Shown here piece after piece: positions 51,988 through 60,583 of a stretch of 64,000 nucleotides of DNA. The position numbers and the translations under genes are program-made. Positions within the stretch are counted from its first letter, which is position 1; every line of letters starts with the position of its first letter. Below the pieces are notes generated by a model. That model was not told the origin of the DNA. It was given only the letters and a program-made list of their open reading frames with translations, and did not search any database. The DNA comes from Thiocapsa sp. UBA6158 (GTDB taxonomy: Bacteria; Pseudomonadota; Gammaproteobacteria; Chromatiales; Chromatiaceae), in the NCBI RefSeq assembly GCF_002423035.1, contig NZ_DIUM01000008.1, positions 1 to 64,000 of the forward strand. The letters run 5' to 3'.

Positions 51988-52668
51988 TCACTCTCGAAGG
52001 AGTCGATCCAGATCGGCGAGCCGCTCGGGCGTGCCGATGTCGAGCCAGTATCCGCGGTGATGCTCTCCGCCGACACGGCCCTGCGCCATTGCGTCTCGAA
52101 GCAGCGGTGCCAGCGCAAAGGCCCCCGGGCGACACCCTGCGAACAGGCTCGGGCTGTAGACGCCGACCCCGCTGAAGGTCAGACGCCTCTCCCTCTCTCG
52201 CTCGTCTTGGTCGCCCTCGACTCGGACCCGGCCGCCCGTCAAGATGAAATCACCGCTCGGGTGGTGAGGTGGATTGTCGACCAGCACCAGGTGAGCGAGG
52301 TCGGTTCCTGCGAGGTGCAGGCCGATCGGATCGATATCGGACCAGATGTCGCCGTTGATCACCAGGAAGGGGTCCGGGCCAAGGAGCGGTAGGGCTTTGA
52401 AGATGCCTCCGCCGGTCTCCAGGGCCGTTTGCTCGGGTGAGTAACGGATGTGGACGCCGAATCGACTGCCGTCACCCAGTGCTGCCTCGATCTGCTCGCC
52501 GAGATGGGCGTGGTTGATCACGACGTCGCGGATGTCGGCCGCAGCCAGACGTTCCAAGTGATATTGAATCAAGGGGCGACCGCCGGCTTCGAGTAGAGGC
52601 TTGGGTACTTGGTCGGTCAGGGGACGCATTCGATTGCCGCGGCCGGCAGCGAGGATCATCGCCTTCAT
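51988..52668 (-). CDS. murU: Sugar-1-phosphate nucleotidyltransferase, MurU-like
   Basis: A 226-residue nucleotidyltransferase. The nucleotide-binding signature is MILAAGRGNRMRPLTDQVPKPLL. ALETGGGIFKALPLLG and FLVINGDIWSD (metal-binding Asp) follow, and HHRGYWLDIGTPERLADL closes it. Length and motifs fit MurU, N-acetylmuramate alpha-1-phosphate uridylyltransferase of the cell-wall recycling pathway. The partner kinase AmgK is not adjacent, so a related sugar substrate is possible. ATG 52668 is used; the gene is divergent from xthA. Confidence 0.82.
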   Translation of the reverse strand: MKAMILAAGRGNRMRPLTDQVPKPLLEAGGRPLIQYHLERLAAADIRDVVINHAHLGEQIEAALGDGSRFGVHIRYSPEQTALETGGGIFKALPLLGPDPFLVINGDIWSDIDPIGLHLAGTDLAHLVLVDNPPHHPSGDFILTGGRVRVEGDQDERERERRLTFSGVGVYSPSLFAGCRPGAFALAPLLRDAMAQGRVGGEHHRGYWLDIGTPERLADLDRLLRE

Positions 52669-52837
52669 AAGAGCGGGTCGGCTGTTGTGGGAGTCTCCAA
52701 GATACACCAGCCGGAGTCGTCGACTCGATCGGGATCCTGCAGCTCGAACGCAGCGGACGACCGGTTTGGATGACCGCCGTCGCCGTGGTAGCCTTTTCGC
52801 GCAATGTCGGCCAACGAGGTGAGCGAGCGTCTTCGTC

Positions 52838-53656
52838 GTGTTCAAGATTATCTCCTTTAATATCAATGGAATTCGTGCGCGACCTCATCAGCTCGAAGCG
52901 ATCAAGGCTGCCCATGATCCGGATGTCCTTGGTCTGCAGGAGTGCAAGGTTGCCGACGACGCCTTTCCGGTCGATCTCGTGCGGGGGCTTGGGTTTGCGA
53001 CGCACTTCTACGGTCAAAAGTCGCACTACGGTGTCGCGCTCTTGAGCAAGGTCGAGCCGCTTGCAGTCATCAGAGGCTTTCCGGGGGACGCCGAGGACGC
53101 GCAGCGTCGCGCCATCATCGGGCGCTACCCCTTGCCCGACGGGGGCGACATCACGGTCATCAACGGCTACTTTCCGCAGGGCGAGAGCCGTGACCATCCG
53201 ATCAAGTTCCCGAACAAGCGCAAGTTCTATGCGGATCTCACCGCCTATCTGCGCGACTTCTGCACGCCCGATCAGAACCTCGTGGTGCTGGGCGATATGA
53301 ATGTCGCACCGCTCGACCTGGATATCGGCATCGGGGCGGACAACGCCAAGCGCTGGCTGCGCACCGGCAAATGCAGCTTCCTCCCGGAGGAGCGCGAATG
53401 GCTCGAGACCTTGACCGATTGGGGTCTGGTTGACGCCTATCGCACGGTGCACCCCGAGGTCGGCGACCGCTTCAGCTGGTTTGATTATCGCTCGCGCGGC
53501 TTCGAGCGTGACCCCAAGCATGGTCTGCGCATCGATCATCTGTTGGTGACCGCGCCCCTGCGCGAGCGCCTGTTGGATGCCGATATCGACTATGCCATTC
53601 GCGGCATGGACAAGCCCTCGGATCATTGTCCGGTCTGGGCGCGGTTCGATCTGTGA
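52838..53656 (+). CDS. xthA: Exodeoxyribonuclease III / AP endonuclease
   Basis: A 272-residue exonuclease III of base-excision repair. Motifs in order are SFNINGIRARP, LGLQECKVADD (metal-binding Glu), VINGYFPQGESRDHPIKFPNKRKFY, VVLGDMNVAPLDLDIG, FSWFDYRS and the catalytic DHCPVWARF. The start is GTG at 52838. A strong terminator lies about 85 bp after the stop codon. Confidence 0.95.
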   Translation: MFKIISFNINGIRARPHQLEAIKAAHDPDVLGLQECKVADDAFPVDLVRGLGFATHFYGQKSHYGVALLSKVEPLAVIRGFPGDAEDAQRRAIIGRYPLPDGGDITVINGYFPQGESRDHPIKFPNKRKFYADLTAYLRDFCTPDQNLVVLGDMNVAPLDLDIGIGADNAKRWLRTGKCSFLPEEREWLETLTDWGLVDAYRTVHPEVGDRFSWFDYRSRGFERDPKHGLRIDHLLVTAPLRERLLDADIDYAIRGMDKPSDHCPVWARFDL

Positions 53657-53740
53657 GTCCGCCTTCGAACTCGAACGGCGATGCGGAGCCGGGCTAAACC
53701 CTGTCCGGCGCGGTATGCGTCATGTGTCGGAGTGGCTTGA

Positions 53741-53791
53741 CCGCGCCAGCTCCGACGACTATCGGAGCTGGCGCGGTTTAAACTCTTTTTT
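53741..53791 (+). terminator. Strong Rho-independent terminator after xthA
   Basis: A perfect 15-bp stem (53741-53755 with 53762-53776) closes a 6-nt loop, followed by TTTAAACTCTTTTTT. This is the clearest terminator in the window. Confidence 0.9.
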
Positions 53792-53860
53792 AATCAACAC
53801 GGCGATCCTGATGCCTCACATCATGTCCCGAAAACAGGCTTCGGCAAGAGCACTCACGCG

Positions 53861-54721
53861 ATGACGTCGCATCAGCCCATCGGCGTCTTCGACTCGGGTG
53901 TCGGCGGTCTCTCGGTCCTGCGCGAGATCCGTCGCGCGCTGCCGCACGAAGATCTGCTCTATGTCGCCGACTCCGCCTATGCACCCTACGGCGATCAGTC
54001 TGCCGAGGCGATCGAACTGCGCGCCGTTGCCGTCACCGAGCGTCTGCTCGCACGCGGGGCGAAGGCGATCGTCGTGGCCTGCAATACCGCGACGGGCGCA
54101 GCGGCCCGGGTGCTTCGGACCCGGTATCCGGTGCCGGTGATCGCCATGGAACCCGCGGTCAAGCCGGCCATCGAGCAGACCCGCTCGGGCGTGGTCGGTG
54201 TTCTGGCGACGCGACAGACCCTGGGAAGCCACACCTTCAAGCAGCTGCTCGCGCGCATGGGGGAGGGACCGGAGATCCTCCTCCAGGCCTGTCCGGGTCT
54301 GGTCGAGCGGGTCGAGGCCGGTGACCTGGAGGGCGAACGCACGCGAACCCTGTTGGCGGCCTACCTCGAGCCGCTTTTGGCGCAGGGTGCCGATACCCTG
54401 GTCTTGGGCTGCACCCACTATCCCCACCTGGGCAAGCTGATCGGCGAGATCGCCGGACCCCGGACGACCGTGCTGGACTCCGGCGCTGCCGTTGCGCGGC
54501 AGGTTCATCGTCGTTTGGGCGAGGCCGGATTGCTGGCGCCGCCCGGCCGTGTCGGGACCGAGCGCTTCTGGACGAGCGGCGAGCCGACCAAGGTCGCCGC
54601 GGTGATGGAGCGGCTCTGGGGAGCGCCTCTGGCGCTACATCCGTTGACTCGCGAGGCGGCGACGCCGCTTGTCGGAGAAGGCGCGGCACTCATCGCTCAA
54701 GGTGCCGGGTGCAGCCGATGA
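53861..54721 (+). CDS. murI: Glutamate racemase
   Basis: MurI makes D-glutamate for peptidoglycan. The 286-residue enzyme has GVFDSGVGGLSVLREI, the first catalytic cysteine in VVACNTATG and the second in LGCTHYPHL. The start ATG 53861 is the first after the xthA terminator. The next gene, a secreted protein, starts 35 bp after the stop codon. Confidence 0.95.
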   Translation: MTSHQPIGVFDSGVGGLSVLREIRRALPHEDLLYVADSAYAPYGDQSAEAIELRAVAVTERLLARGAKAIVVACNTATGAAARVLRTRYPVPVIAMEPAVKPAIEQTRSGVVGVLATRQTLGSHTFKQLLARMGEGPEILLQACPGLVERVEAGDLEGERTRTLLAAYLEPLLAQGADTLVLGCTHYPHLGKLIGEIAGPRTTVLDSGAAVARQVHRRLGEAGLLAPPGRVGTERFWTSGEPTKVAAVMERLWGAPLALHPLTREAATPLVGEGAALIAQGAGCSR

Positions 54722-54756
54722 TGGCCCGCGCCTCTCAAGATTGCTTCGGAGACATC

Positions 54757-55311
54757 ATGTGCAGAACAACGGGAATCCGAATCGCCGCGATAATCACCCT
54801 TCTCATCGCTGCGTTTGCCTCGTCAGGTGTCTTCGCCAACGAGCCGTGCCTCAAGATGGTATTCGGGCGTTACTGTTTGGGCGGAGATGTCGGGCCGCTG
54901 CTGCAGAGCGTCCCGCCTCCGCTCGTGCGCCAGGAGCAGGACGCGAGTTTGGCCCTGGTGTTCGTGGATGGTCCGGACCGCCTTTATGTGCTTGCCTTCA
55001 ACCGCAAGATCTACAAGGTCGTGCGCGCCTTCGGTGTCTCCACACAACTGCGTTACGAGGAGACCTATGCCGCCTTGCGCGACATCTATGGTCTCGGCGA
55101 AGACCGCAGCCGCTTCTCCCCCGATGCGACCACGCCCGGGCGCCGTCTGGTCGCGATCCGTCGCGGTGAAGGCGTCGCCATGCATGTCTGGACGCCGTCG
55201 TCGGCCTGGCGCATCGAGCTGTCCTGGACGCGCGAGATGGGCCTCGCGCTTGCCTATGTCGCTACCGAGCTCAATGCGGCTCGTGCGCAGCAGATCGATC
55301 GGGGCCTCTGA
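54757..55311 (+). CDS. Exported protein of unknown function
   Basis: A 184-residue protein with a clear Sec signal peptide (RIAAIITLLIAAFASSGVFA, predicted cut before NEPCLKM). Two cysteines near the mature N-terminus (EPCLKMVFGRYCLGG) could form a disulfide. The rest is a mixed alpha/beta domain with no motif I recognise. ATG 54757 has GGAG six bases upstream; an earlier ATG at 54709 would place residues before the signal peptide. It probably resides in the periplasm. It shares the strand with murI. Confidence 0.72.
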   Translation: MCRTTGIRIAAIITLLIAAFASSGVFANEPCLKMVFGRYCLGGDVGPLLQSVPPPLVRQEQDASLALVFVDGPDRLYVLAFNRKIYKVVRAFGVSTQLRYEETYAALRDIYGLGEDRSRFSPDATTPGRRLVAIRRGEGVAMHVWTPSSAWRIELSWTREMGLALAYVATELNAARAQQIDRGL

Positions 55312-55346
55312 GTCCGGTCTCGGGTGTTTCGGTCAGGTCGGCTTGT

Positions 55347-56690
55347 TCACCGCTGCGTCGGCCGTCCGGCCAGCGCGCGTCCGTCCAATCCGGAAAGCCC
55401 GACCTTGACGAGTTGATTGCCTTCGATCGCAGTGCCGTGCGTCGTGATCTGCACCGGCAGGTAGTTGGGGGTGTAGCCGAATCGGGTCTCCCGCCGCTCG
55501 CCGTCGGGGTTGCCCTCGCAGAGGATCTCGACGGTCTTGCCGATCTGCTCGCGCAGGACCCCGTCGCGCATGCGCAGCTCAAGCTCCTTCAGCGCGTCCA
55601 AGCGTCGACGTTTGGTTTGGCTATCGACCCGTCCCGGCATCTCGGCCGCCTGCGTGCCGGTCCGTGGCGAGTAGGCAAAGGCATGAATATGACCGAATCG
55701 CATCGACTCGGCGAAGGCGAGCGTCTCGTCCCAGTCCTCTGAACCCTCGCCGGGGAAGCCGACGATGATGTCGGTCGTGATGTTGAGGTCCGGCACGCGC
55801 GCACGACCCTGCTCGACCAGGCTCGCGAACTGCGCCGTCTTGCAGCGCCGCGCCATGCGTCGCAGGACGCGGTCAGAGCCGCTTTGCAGCGGCAGGTGCA
55901 GATGCGGCATGAGGCGCGGATCCTCGAAGCATCGCCAGAAGGCATCGCCGAGATCCCAAGGTTCCAACGAGCCGAGGCGCAGACGGGGGACCCCGGTCTC
56001 GCCGAGGATGCGCGCGATCAGCTCGGAGAGCGTGCTGCCCGAGTCGCTGCCGTATCCGCCGAGATGCACGCCGGTCAGGACCACCTCGCGGATGCCCTGC
56101 TCGACCAGCCGTTGGATGGCGCCGATGATCTCGGCCTGGGTCCGGCTGCGCTCCGCGCCCCGCGCGACGGTGGTGATGCAGAAGGTACAGCTGTAGCGAC
56201 AGCCATCCTGGATCTTGATGAAGGCACGCTGACGGCCGCGCGCGAAGAGTGCTCCGGCGGCGTCGGTTGCGGCCGTCTCGGGCATGGCCGGAAGGCTCAG
56301 GGTGGCGAGCGCGATCTCGACCAAGCGGTCCTTGTCGCGATTGGCGACGATCAGATCGACCCCGGTCTCGGCCGAAATGGCCCCGTCCCCGAGCGTGGCG
56401 AGACAGCCGCTGACGATCAGTCGCGCCCCCGGGTTGGCGCGTTGGCTGCGCCGCAGGACCCCGCGCGATTTACGCACCGCCTCCTGTGTGACGGCGCAGG
56501 TGTTGACGACCACCAGGTCGGCTGGGGCGTTCGCATCGACCACGCGAAAACCCGCGTCGCGAAAACGCTCGGCCCACTCTTCGGATTCGGCCTCGTTGAG
56601 CCGACAGCCGAGCGTTGCGATATGGACGCGCCGATCGAGGCGTACGGCGAGCCCATCGTGATCGGGTCCGATCTCAAGCCCCCGGTGCAT
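55347..56690 (-). CDS. mtaB: tRNA methylthiotransferase, MtaB-like
   Basis: A 447-residue radical SAM methylthiotransferase. The N-terminal UPF0004 domain has cysteines in TLGCRLNEAES, VVNTCAVT and VSGCLATLG. The radical SAM motif is CRYSCTFCITT. The C-terminal TRAM-like region is present (GKTVEILCEG). MtaB converts t6A37 to ms2t6A37 in tRNAs that read ANN codons. It overlaps the upstream NTF2-like gene by 17 bp on the minus strand. Confidence 0.9.
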   Translation of the reverse strand: MHRGLEIGPDHDGLAVRLDRRVHIATLGCRLNEAESEEWAERFRDAGFRVVDANAPADLVVVNTCAVTQEAVRKSRGVLRRSQRANPGARLIVSGCLATLGDGAISAETGVDLIVANRDKDRLVEIALATLSLPAMPETAATDAAGALFARGRQRAFIKIQDGCRYSCTFCITTVARGAERSRTQAEIIGAIQRLVEQGIREVVLTGVHLGGYGSDSGSTLSELIARILGETGVPRLRLGSLEPWDLGDAFWRCFEDPRLMPHLHLPLQSGSDRVLRRMARRCKTAQFASLVEQGRARVPDLNITTDIIVGFPGEGSEDWDETLAFAESMRFGHIHAFAYSPRTGTQAAEMPGRVDSQTKRRRLDALKELELRMRDGVLREQIGKTVEILCEGNPDGERRETRFGYTPNYLPVQITTHGTAIEGNQLVKVGLSGLDGRALAGRPTQR

Positions 56691-57072
56691 TCGGCGCCTG
56701 CGGCGTCGGCGAGTTCTGGTGGATCAGCAGGCGCCAGCCATCGGCCCCTTTCCTGAAGACGTTGGTGCCATAGATCGCGGGGCCCGGCTGACCCGGTGCC
56801 CCGCTCTGCATCCGTTCTTCGATCAGGTGGATTGCGGTCTCTCCGGCCTCGATCCAGGCGAGGTGACGCACCTGGATGTCGAAGGCCCCGGCTTGCTCGA
56901 AGATGGATCGCCACAGCTGCAGTACCTCGCGCCCCATCACCAGCGGCGTCATCGGCAGGAGACAGGCGATGCCCTCAGAGTCCTCCCAAACCTCGGCCAT
57001 GGCCGCAGGGTCGCCCGCCTCGAGCGCATCGTAGAAGGCATCCTCGGCATCCTGAGGTGTATCGAACGGCAT
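56674..57072 (-). CDS. NTF2/SnoaL-like protein
   Basis: A 132-residue protein of the NTF2-like fold. The pattern EDAFYDALEAGDPAAMAEVWEDSEGIACLLP, GREVLQLWRSIFEQAG and GTNVFRKGADGWRLLIHQNS is typical of SnoaL-like or ketosteroid-isomerase-like domains. Related small proteins occur widely without an assigned role. It overlaps the start of mtaB by 17 bp, so the two are translated from one message. No catalytic residue set can be assigned. Confidence 0.78.
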   Translation of the reverse strand: MPFDTPQDAEDAFYDALEAGDPAAMAEVWEDSEGIACLLPMTPLVMGREVLQLWRSIFEQAGAFDIQVRHLAWIEAGETAIHLIEERMQSGAPGQPGPAIYGTNVFRKGADGWRLLIHQNSPTPQAPNAPGA

Positions 57073-57214
57073 CGGCGTTTCCTGATTGATGGGTTGATCG
57101 TTGGCGGTAAGTGAAGTGCCGGGCAGGGGGCGAGGGTTAGGGGCAACTTGAGTCGCCCCGGGTTGGTCGATGCTCCCCGAAAACCACCTCGGCTATAGCC
57201 GATGGGATGACTGC

Positions 57215-57892
57215 TCACTCCGGTGCAGCTGCGTCCTGGCCTGATTTCGCGTTACGCTCGGGCACCGATGGGCCAAGCCAAGGCGCCGATCGGCGCAGAT
57301 CCATACGCGGGATGCGCAGCTGGATCCGGTCCGAGGTCACCTCGCGCGACATGGCCGCGACGTCGGCGTCCGGCGGCAAGGTCAGACGCTGACTCGCCGA
57401 CCCGCTCACGACACTGTAGCCCCGGCCGTCACCCGCGCCGAAGCCGTTTTCCCGATACTCTTCGGCCCGTGTCCGATAGGCAATCCTCAATCCGCGCCCT
57501 CTTGAACTGATTTGAACCTGCGCGGGATCGATGTTCGCAAGCCTGATCTCGACGAGGTAGGCGTCGGGGGTTGCTCGCCGCGCGATCGACAGATGTCTCG
57601 CCTGCCGGCTCGAGGCCGCGGGCTGCGCGGAAGGCGCGTTCGATTGTGCTGCGAAGGGGTTGCTCCACGGCGCAGGCAACGCAGGCGTGCCCATGAATGG
57701 CGCCGGTCCGAAGGGCTCCCACCCGTAGGGCATATTCGGATCCCCGAAGGGACCGGGGCCGCCCCATCCGCCGGACGATGGGGCCGGAAGGTAGGCCGCT
57801 CCGGGCGGTGGCGGTCCGTACGGACCCCATGCGAAGGTCGGGGCGGAAGCGACGATGATCAAAACCGCGACGGTCAGGTGAGCGATACGCAT
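57215..57892 (-). CDS. Exported Hsp20/alpha-crystallin-like protein
   Basis: A 225-residue protein. The N-terminus is a Sec signal peptide (MRIAHLTVAVLIIVASAPTFA). A Pro/Gly-rich stretch of about 80 residues follows (WGPYGPPPPGAAYLP and similar). The C-terminal half matches the alpha-crystallin fold: DAYLVEIRLANIDPAQVQI, RGLRIAY, SQRLTLPPDADVAAM and SDRIQLRIPR, ending with an IPR motif. Small heat-shock proteins are normally cytoplasmic, so a secreted one with a Pro/Gly arm is unusual. The similarity is clear in pattern but was judged by eye. The next gene upstream encodes a metal-binding-type protein 33 bp away. Confidence 0.7.
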   Translation of the reverse strand: MRIAHLTVAVLIIVASAPTFAWGPYGPPPPGAAYLPAPSSGGWGGPGPFGDPNMPYGWEPFGPAPFMGTPALPAPWSNPFAAQSNAPSAQPAASSRQARHLSIARRATPDAYLVEIRLANIDPAQVQISSRGRGLRIAYRTRAEEYRENGFGAGDGRGYSVVSGSASQRLTLPPDADVAAMSREVTSDRIQLRIPRMDLRRSAPWLGPSVPERNAKSGQDAAAPE

Positions 57893-57925
57893 CGGTGACT
57901 CCTACATCAGCGGGGATCCGATCTC

Positions 57926-58474
57926 TCAAGTATAGGACGGCGGAGGACATTGGCGCACCCGCCACGTCGGGCGATCCGCCGAATCGACGAGGCCATGCGC
58001 CAGGAGCCAGAGTCGTGCATCCTCGGCATCCTGCTCGAACCAACGCTTGGTCGAACCCAGCCGAAAGCTGTAACCCCAGGCATCCATGTCGGCGAAGAGG
58101 CGCTCGCGCCCGAGACCAGGGACGGCGTCCGCCAGCAGCACTTGGAGATAACAGACTGCATTCTCTTCCGGGTCGTCGCCGCCGGCATCCGTATGCAGGC
58201 GCTCGCGCCGATCCGGGTCCATGCAGATCCAATGCCCTGCCTCGTGCAGAACCGAGTGCAGAGGCGTCTCGGGTGTAGCATGCAGGACGTCGCCGACCAG
58301 ACCGGCTTCCGATTCACCCCAATAGGAGCCGGGAATCGGCCGGCCTGCGTCATGAAGGCGGAACCCCAGCCCGAAACGCCCGAGCAAGGACACGACCTGC
58401 GTGATCTGCGCACCCATGGTGCCGAGCGTCTGGACGGGTAGGGGGCTTGCGGGGGGCGCGTGATCGTTCGACAT
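57926..58474 (-). CDS. Conserved protein with an HEAGH metallopeptidase-like motif
   Basis: A 182-residue protein with LHSVLHEAGHWICM, an HEXXH motif, and a downstream acidic stretch DDPEENAVCYLQVLLAD that could supply a third metal ligand. No signal peptide or membrane helix is seen. I do not recognise a named family. The start is ATG 58474 (MSNDHAPP). It is on the same strand as, and just upstream of, the Hsp20-like gene. Zinc binding is inferred from the motif only. Confidence 0.72.
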   Translation of the reverse strand: MSNDHAPPASPLPVQTLGTMGAQITQVVSLLGRFGLGFRLHDAGRPIPGSYWGESEAGLVGDVLHATPETPLHSVLHEAGHWICMDPDRRERLHTDAGGDDPEENAVCYLQVLLADAVPGLGRERLFADMDAWGYSFRLGSTKRWFEQDAEDARLWLLAHGLVDSADRPTWRVRQCPPPSYT

Positions 58475-58915
58475 GCTGTCGCCGCTGGCTTTCGGGAGTC
58501 GGTCGCCGGATCTCGGTCTGCGGTGGGCTGATGAGCGAGAGATCAAACATACGGCGGGTTTCTTGGGCAGGCGGCCTACCATGCCTCGTCGTCGAACACC
58601 GTATCCCAAGCACACTGTCGCCGCAATGCGCGTCTCGGCACGGGGCGTCTGCGCCATTAACCGCCCATGGAGATGCCGGCCCGACCGAAGGAGCGCTTCG
58701 GGGGCACGGTGACCTGTGCTGACCATGGGTCCACCGAAGACCGCCGAGGGCTTCGTCGAGTGTGTGGAGCAGGGCGCGGATCGGGCGATCCTGCTCTGCG
58801 ACTGCCGGCTCGGGGCGCTTGATCAATCTCAGGCATCGACTGCTGGGCTTGCCGATGGGGGTGCTTTATTGGGATGCGCCGTGCGGTGGGGCGGGGCAGG
58901 GGGAGAGGACTCGGG

Positions 58916-58936
58916 GGGAAAAAGGGGCCAGGCTCA
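58916..58936 (+). repeat. Left inverted repeat of the RAYT element
   Basis: A 21-bp sequence beginning GGGAAAAAGG and ending CCAGGCTCA. Its exact reverse complement occurs at 59700-59720 on the other side of the transposase gene. Confidence 0.85.
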
Positions 58937-58958
58937 CTTTCTGCTATGCTTGCGCCCC

Positions 58959-59693
58959 ATGCCCCGCCGCACACGCATCCATATCGACGGCTTGCCGCTG
59001 CACATCGTGCAGCGCGGCCACAACCGCGCGGCGTGCTTCTTCGACGACCAAGACCGGCGTGCCTACCTCGGTTGGCTGCACGAGGCACTGATGCGCGAGC
59101 GCTGCCGGCTGCACGCCTACGTGCTGATGACCAACCATGTCCATCTGCTGCTGACGCCGGAAGAGGCCAAGCGCGTGCCGCAGGTGCTGATCTCGGTCGG
59201 CCGTCGCTACGTGCAGTACGTCAACCACACCTACGGGCGGACCGGCACCCTCTGGGACGGCCGCTACAAATCCTCCCTGGTCCAGGCCGACACCTATCTG
59301 CTGCTCTGCCAGCGCTACATCGAGCTGAACCCCGTGCGCGCAGGCCTAGTGGCGGGCCCCGCCCTTTACCGCTGGTCCAGCTACCGGGCCAACGCGCTCG
59401 GCGAGGCGGACGCGTTGCTGACGCCGCATGCGCTCTACCTCGGACTCGGCAATGGCGAGGAAACGCGTCGTGCCGCCTATCGGGAGCTGTTCGGCGGAGC
59501 GCTCGAGGACCAACCGCTCGGCGATCTGCGGCTGGCCATCAACCAAGATCAACCCATCGGCAACGATCGCTTCTACCGGGAGATTGAAGCGATGACCGGC
59601 CAGCGCCGTGAATTGCGTAAGCGGGGCAGGCCGCGCAAGCAGGACGAGCCGCCATCGGCCGATGCTGCGGGGCAGGGCGAGTTGCTATTTTGA
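58959..59693 (+). CDS. REP-associated tyrosine transposase (IS200/Y1-like)
   Basis: A 244-residue Y1 transposase of the RAYT type. The segments HIVQRGHNRAACFFDDQDRRAYL and HAYVLMTNHVHLLLTP carry the HUH metal-binding histidines. The nucleophile tyrosine is expected in LLLCQRYIELNPVRAGLV, and WSSYRANALG follows. A C-terminal basic segment (RRELRKRGRPRKQDE) may bind DNA. ATG 58959 is used; the open frame upstream runs through the left inverted repeat. Confidence 0.9.
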   Translation: MPRRTRIHIDGLPLHIVQRGHNRAACFFDDQDRRAYLGWLHEALMRERCRLHAYVLMTNHVHLLLTPEEAKRVPQVLISVGRRYVQYVNHTYGRTGTLWDGRYKSSLVQADTYLLLCQRYIELNPVRAGLVAGPALYRWSSYRANALGEADALLTPHALYLGLGNGEETRRAAYRELFGGALEDQPLGDLRLAINQDQPIGNDRFYREIEAMTGQRRELRKRGRPRKQDEPPSADAAGQGELLF

Positions 59694-59699
59694 ATGAAT

Positions 59700-59720
59700 T
59701 GAGCCTGGCCCCTTTTTCCC
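59700..59720 (-). repeat. Right inverted repeat of the RAYT element
   Basis: Perfect 21-bp reverse complement of 58916-58936, reading TGAGCCTGGCC and ending TTTTTCCC on the plus strand, 6 bp after the transposase stop codon. Confidence 0.85.
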
Positions 59721-59979
59721 TCGACCCGCATGACAGACCGAATCGAATCACCCACGCTCGACACGATGCAGACCATCCTAAAGGCATGGCTCCCGCCAGA
59801 GGAGCCGGCGCAGCAACAGGCGGCAGGATCAAAGGCAAGGCGTGGCGACGGCTCAGAGAGGCGCTCACGAAGGCACGGGTCCCGTTGAGGAGGTCAACGA
59901 GCCGGGTTTTGCGCGTGCGCTGGTAGGCTAGAGCAAAAAATTCTCAGCGTTTCTTGAAAATCGCACCGAGGGCATCGTC

Positions 59980-60360
59980 ATGACCGAGCCGGTCGACATC
60001 AACAGCGGACTGACCGAGGTGCAGATCGAGGCGGCGCGACAGCTCGCGTGCGGCTGCAAGGCGTGCGACGTGGCCGATGAAGTCGGCGTCGACGAATCGA
60101 CCATCAGCAGGTGGAGAAGGAAACCGGCATTCGCGGCGCTGGTGCAGCGGATCACCGCCGACGCGCACAGCGAGGTCATCGGTCGCATGGGCGAAATGCT
60201 TCACCTTGCACTCGACGTGATCGAGGAGAGTCTTCGTTACCCTGACCCGACGATCCGGCTCCGAGGCGCGGTCGCGGTCCTCAACGCCAGCGGCATCACC
60301 CGCATGATGAAGGCGTCGGCGCAGACCACAGACGTCGACGTGAACGAGGGCACGGGGTAA
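59980..60360 (+). CDS. HTH protein resembling a phage terminase small subunit
   Basis: A 126-residue protein. The segment AARQLACGCKACDVADEVGVDESTISRWRRKPAFAALVQ is a helix-turn-helix as found at the N-terminus of phage terminase small subunits and related packaging proteins. The remainder is helical (LHLALDVIEESLRYPDPTIRLRGAVAVL). No other phage gene lies beside it, so it is an orphan, perhaps left by a lost element next to tRNA-Ser. Function is not proven. Confidence 0.65.
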   Translation: MTEPVDINSGLTEVQIEAARQLACGCKACDVADEVGVDESTISRWRRKPAFAALVQRITADAHSEVIGRMGEMLHLALDVIEESLRYPDPTIRLRGAVAVLNASGITRMMKASAQTTDVDVNEGTG

Positions 60361-60583
60361 GACTCGGGTCCCTCCGAGCGACTCTCGCAACCGGGGAGGA
60401 GTTCGACCTCGGCGCGCTCTCGTTTTCCCGTTTTTACATGGGTTGTTGTTGCACCGACGGTTCGAAAGAGGGTCAATCCAGGCCGAAAACCGGTCAAGCA
60501 AATGCAGAAAGGTGGACTCAGAGGTGGACTGGATCAGGCAGAGATTTTCAAGGCGCTGAATCTAAAGGCTGTTTTTTTCTGAA

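Larger units (their letters stand above)
58916..59720 (+). mobile_element. RAYT element bounded by 21-bp inverted repeats
   Basis: An 805-bp unit made of a REP-associated tyrosine transposase gene and perfect 21-bp inverted repeats 22 bp before its start and 6 bp after its stop. I did not see a target-site duplication, as expected for HUH-type transposases. RAYTs are often domesticated and linked to short palindromic repeats spread over the genome. Confidence 0.75.

Noticed and set aside
59690..59926. 78-residue frame after the RAYT gene
   Set aside because: Starts inside the end of the transposase gene, crosses the right inverted repeat and shows no domain; an alternative short frame from 59730 is equally unsupported.
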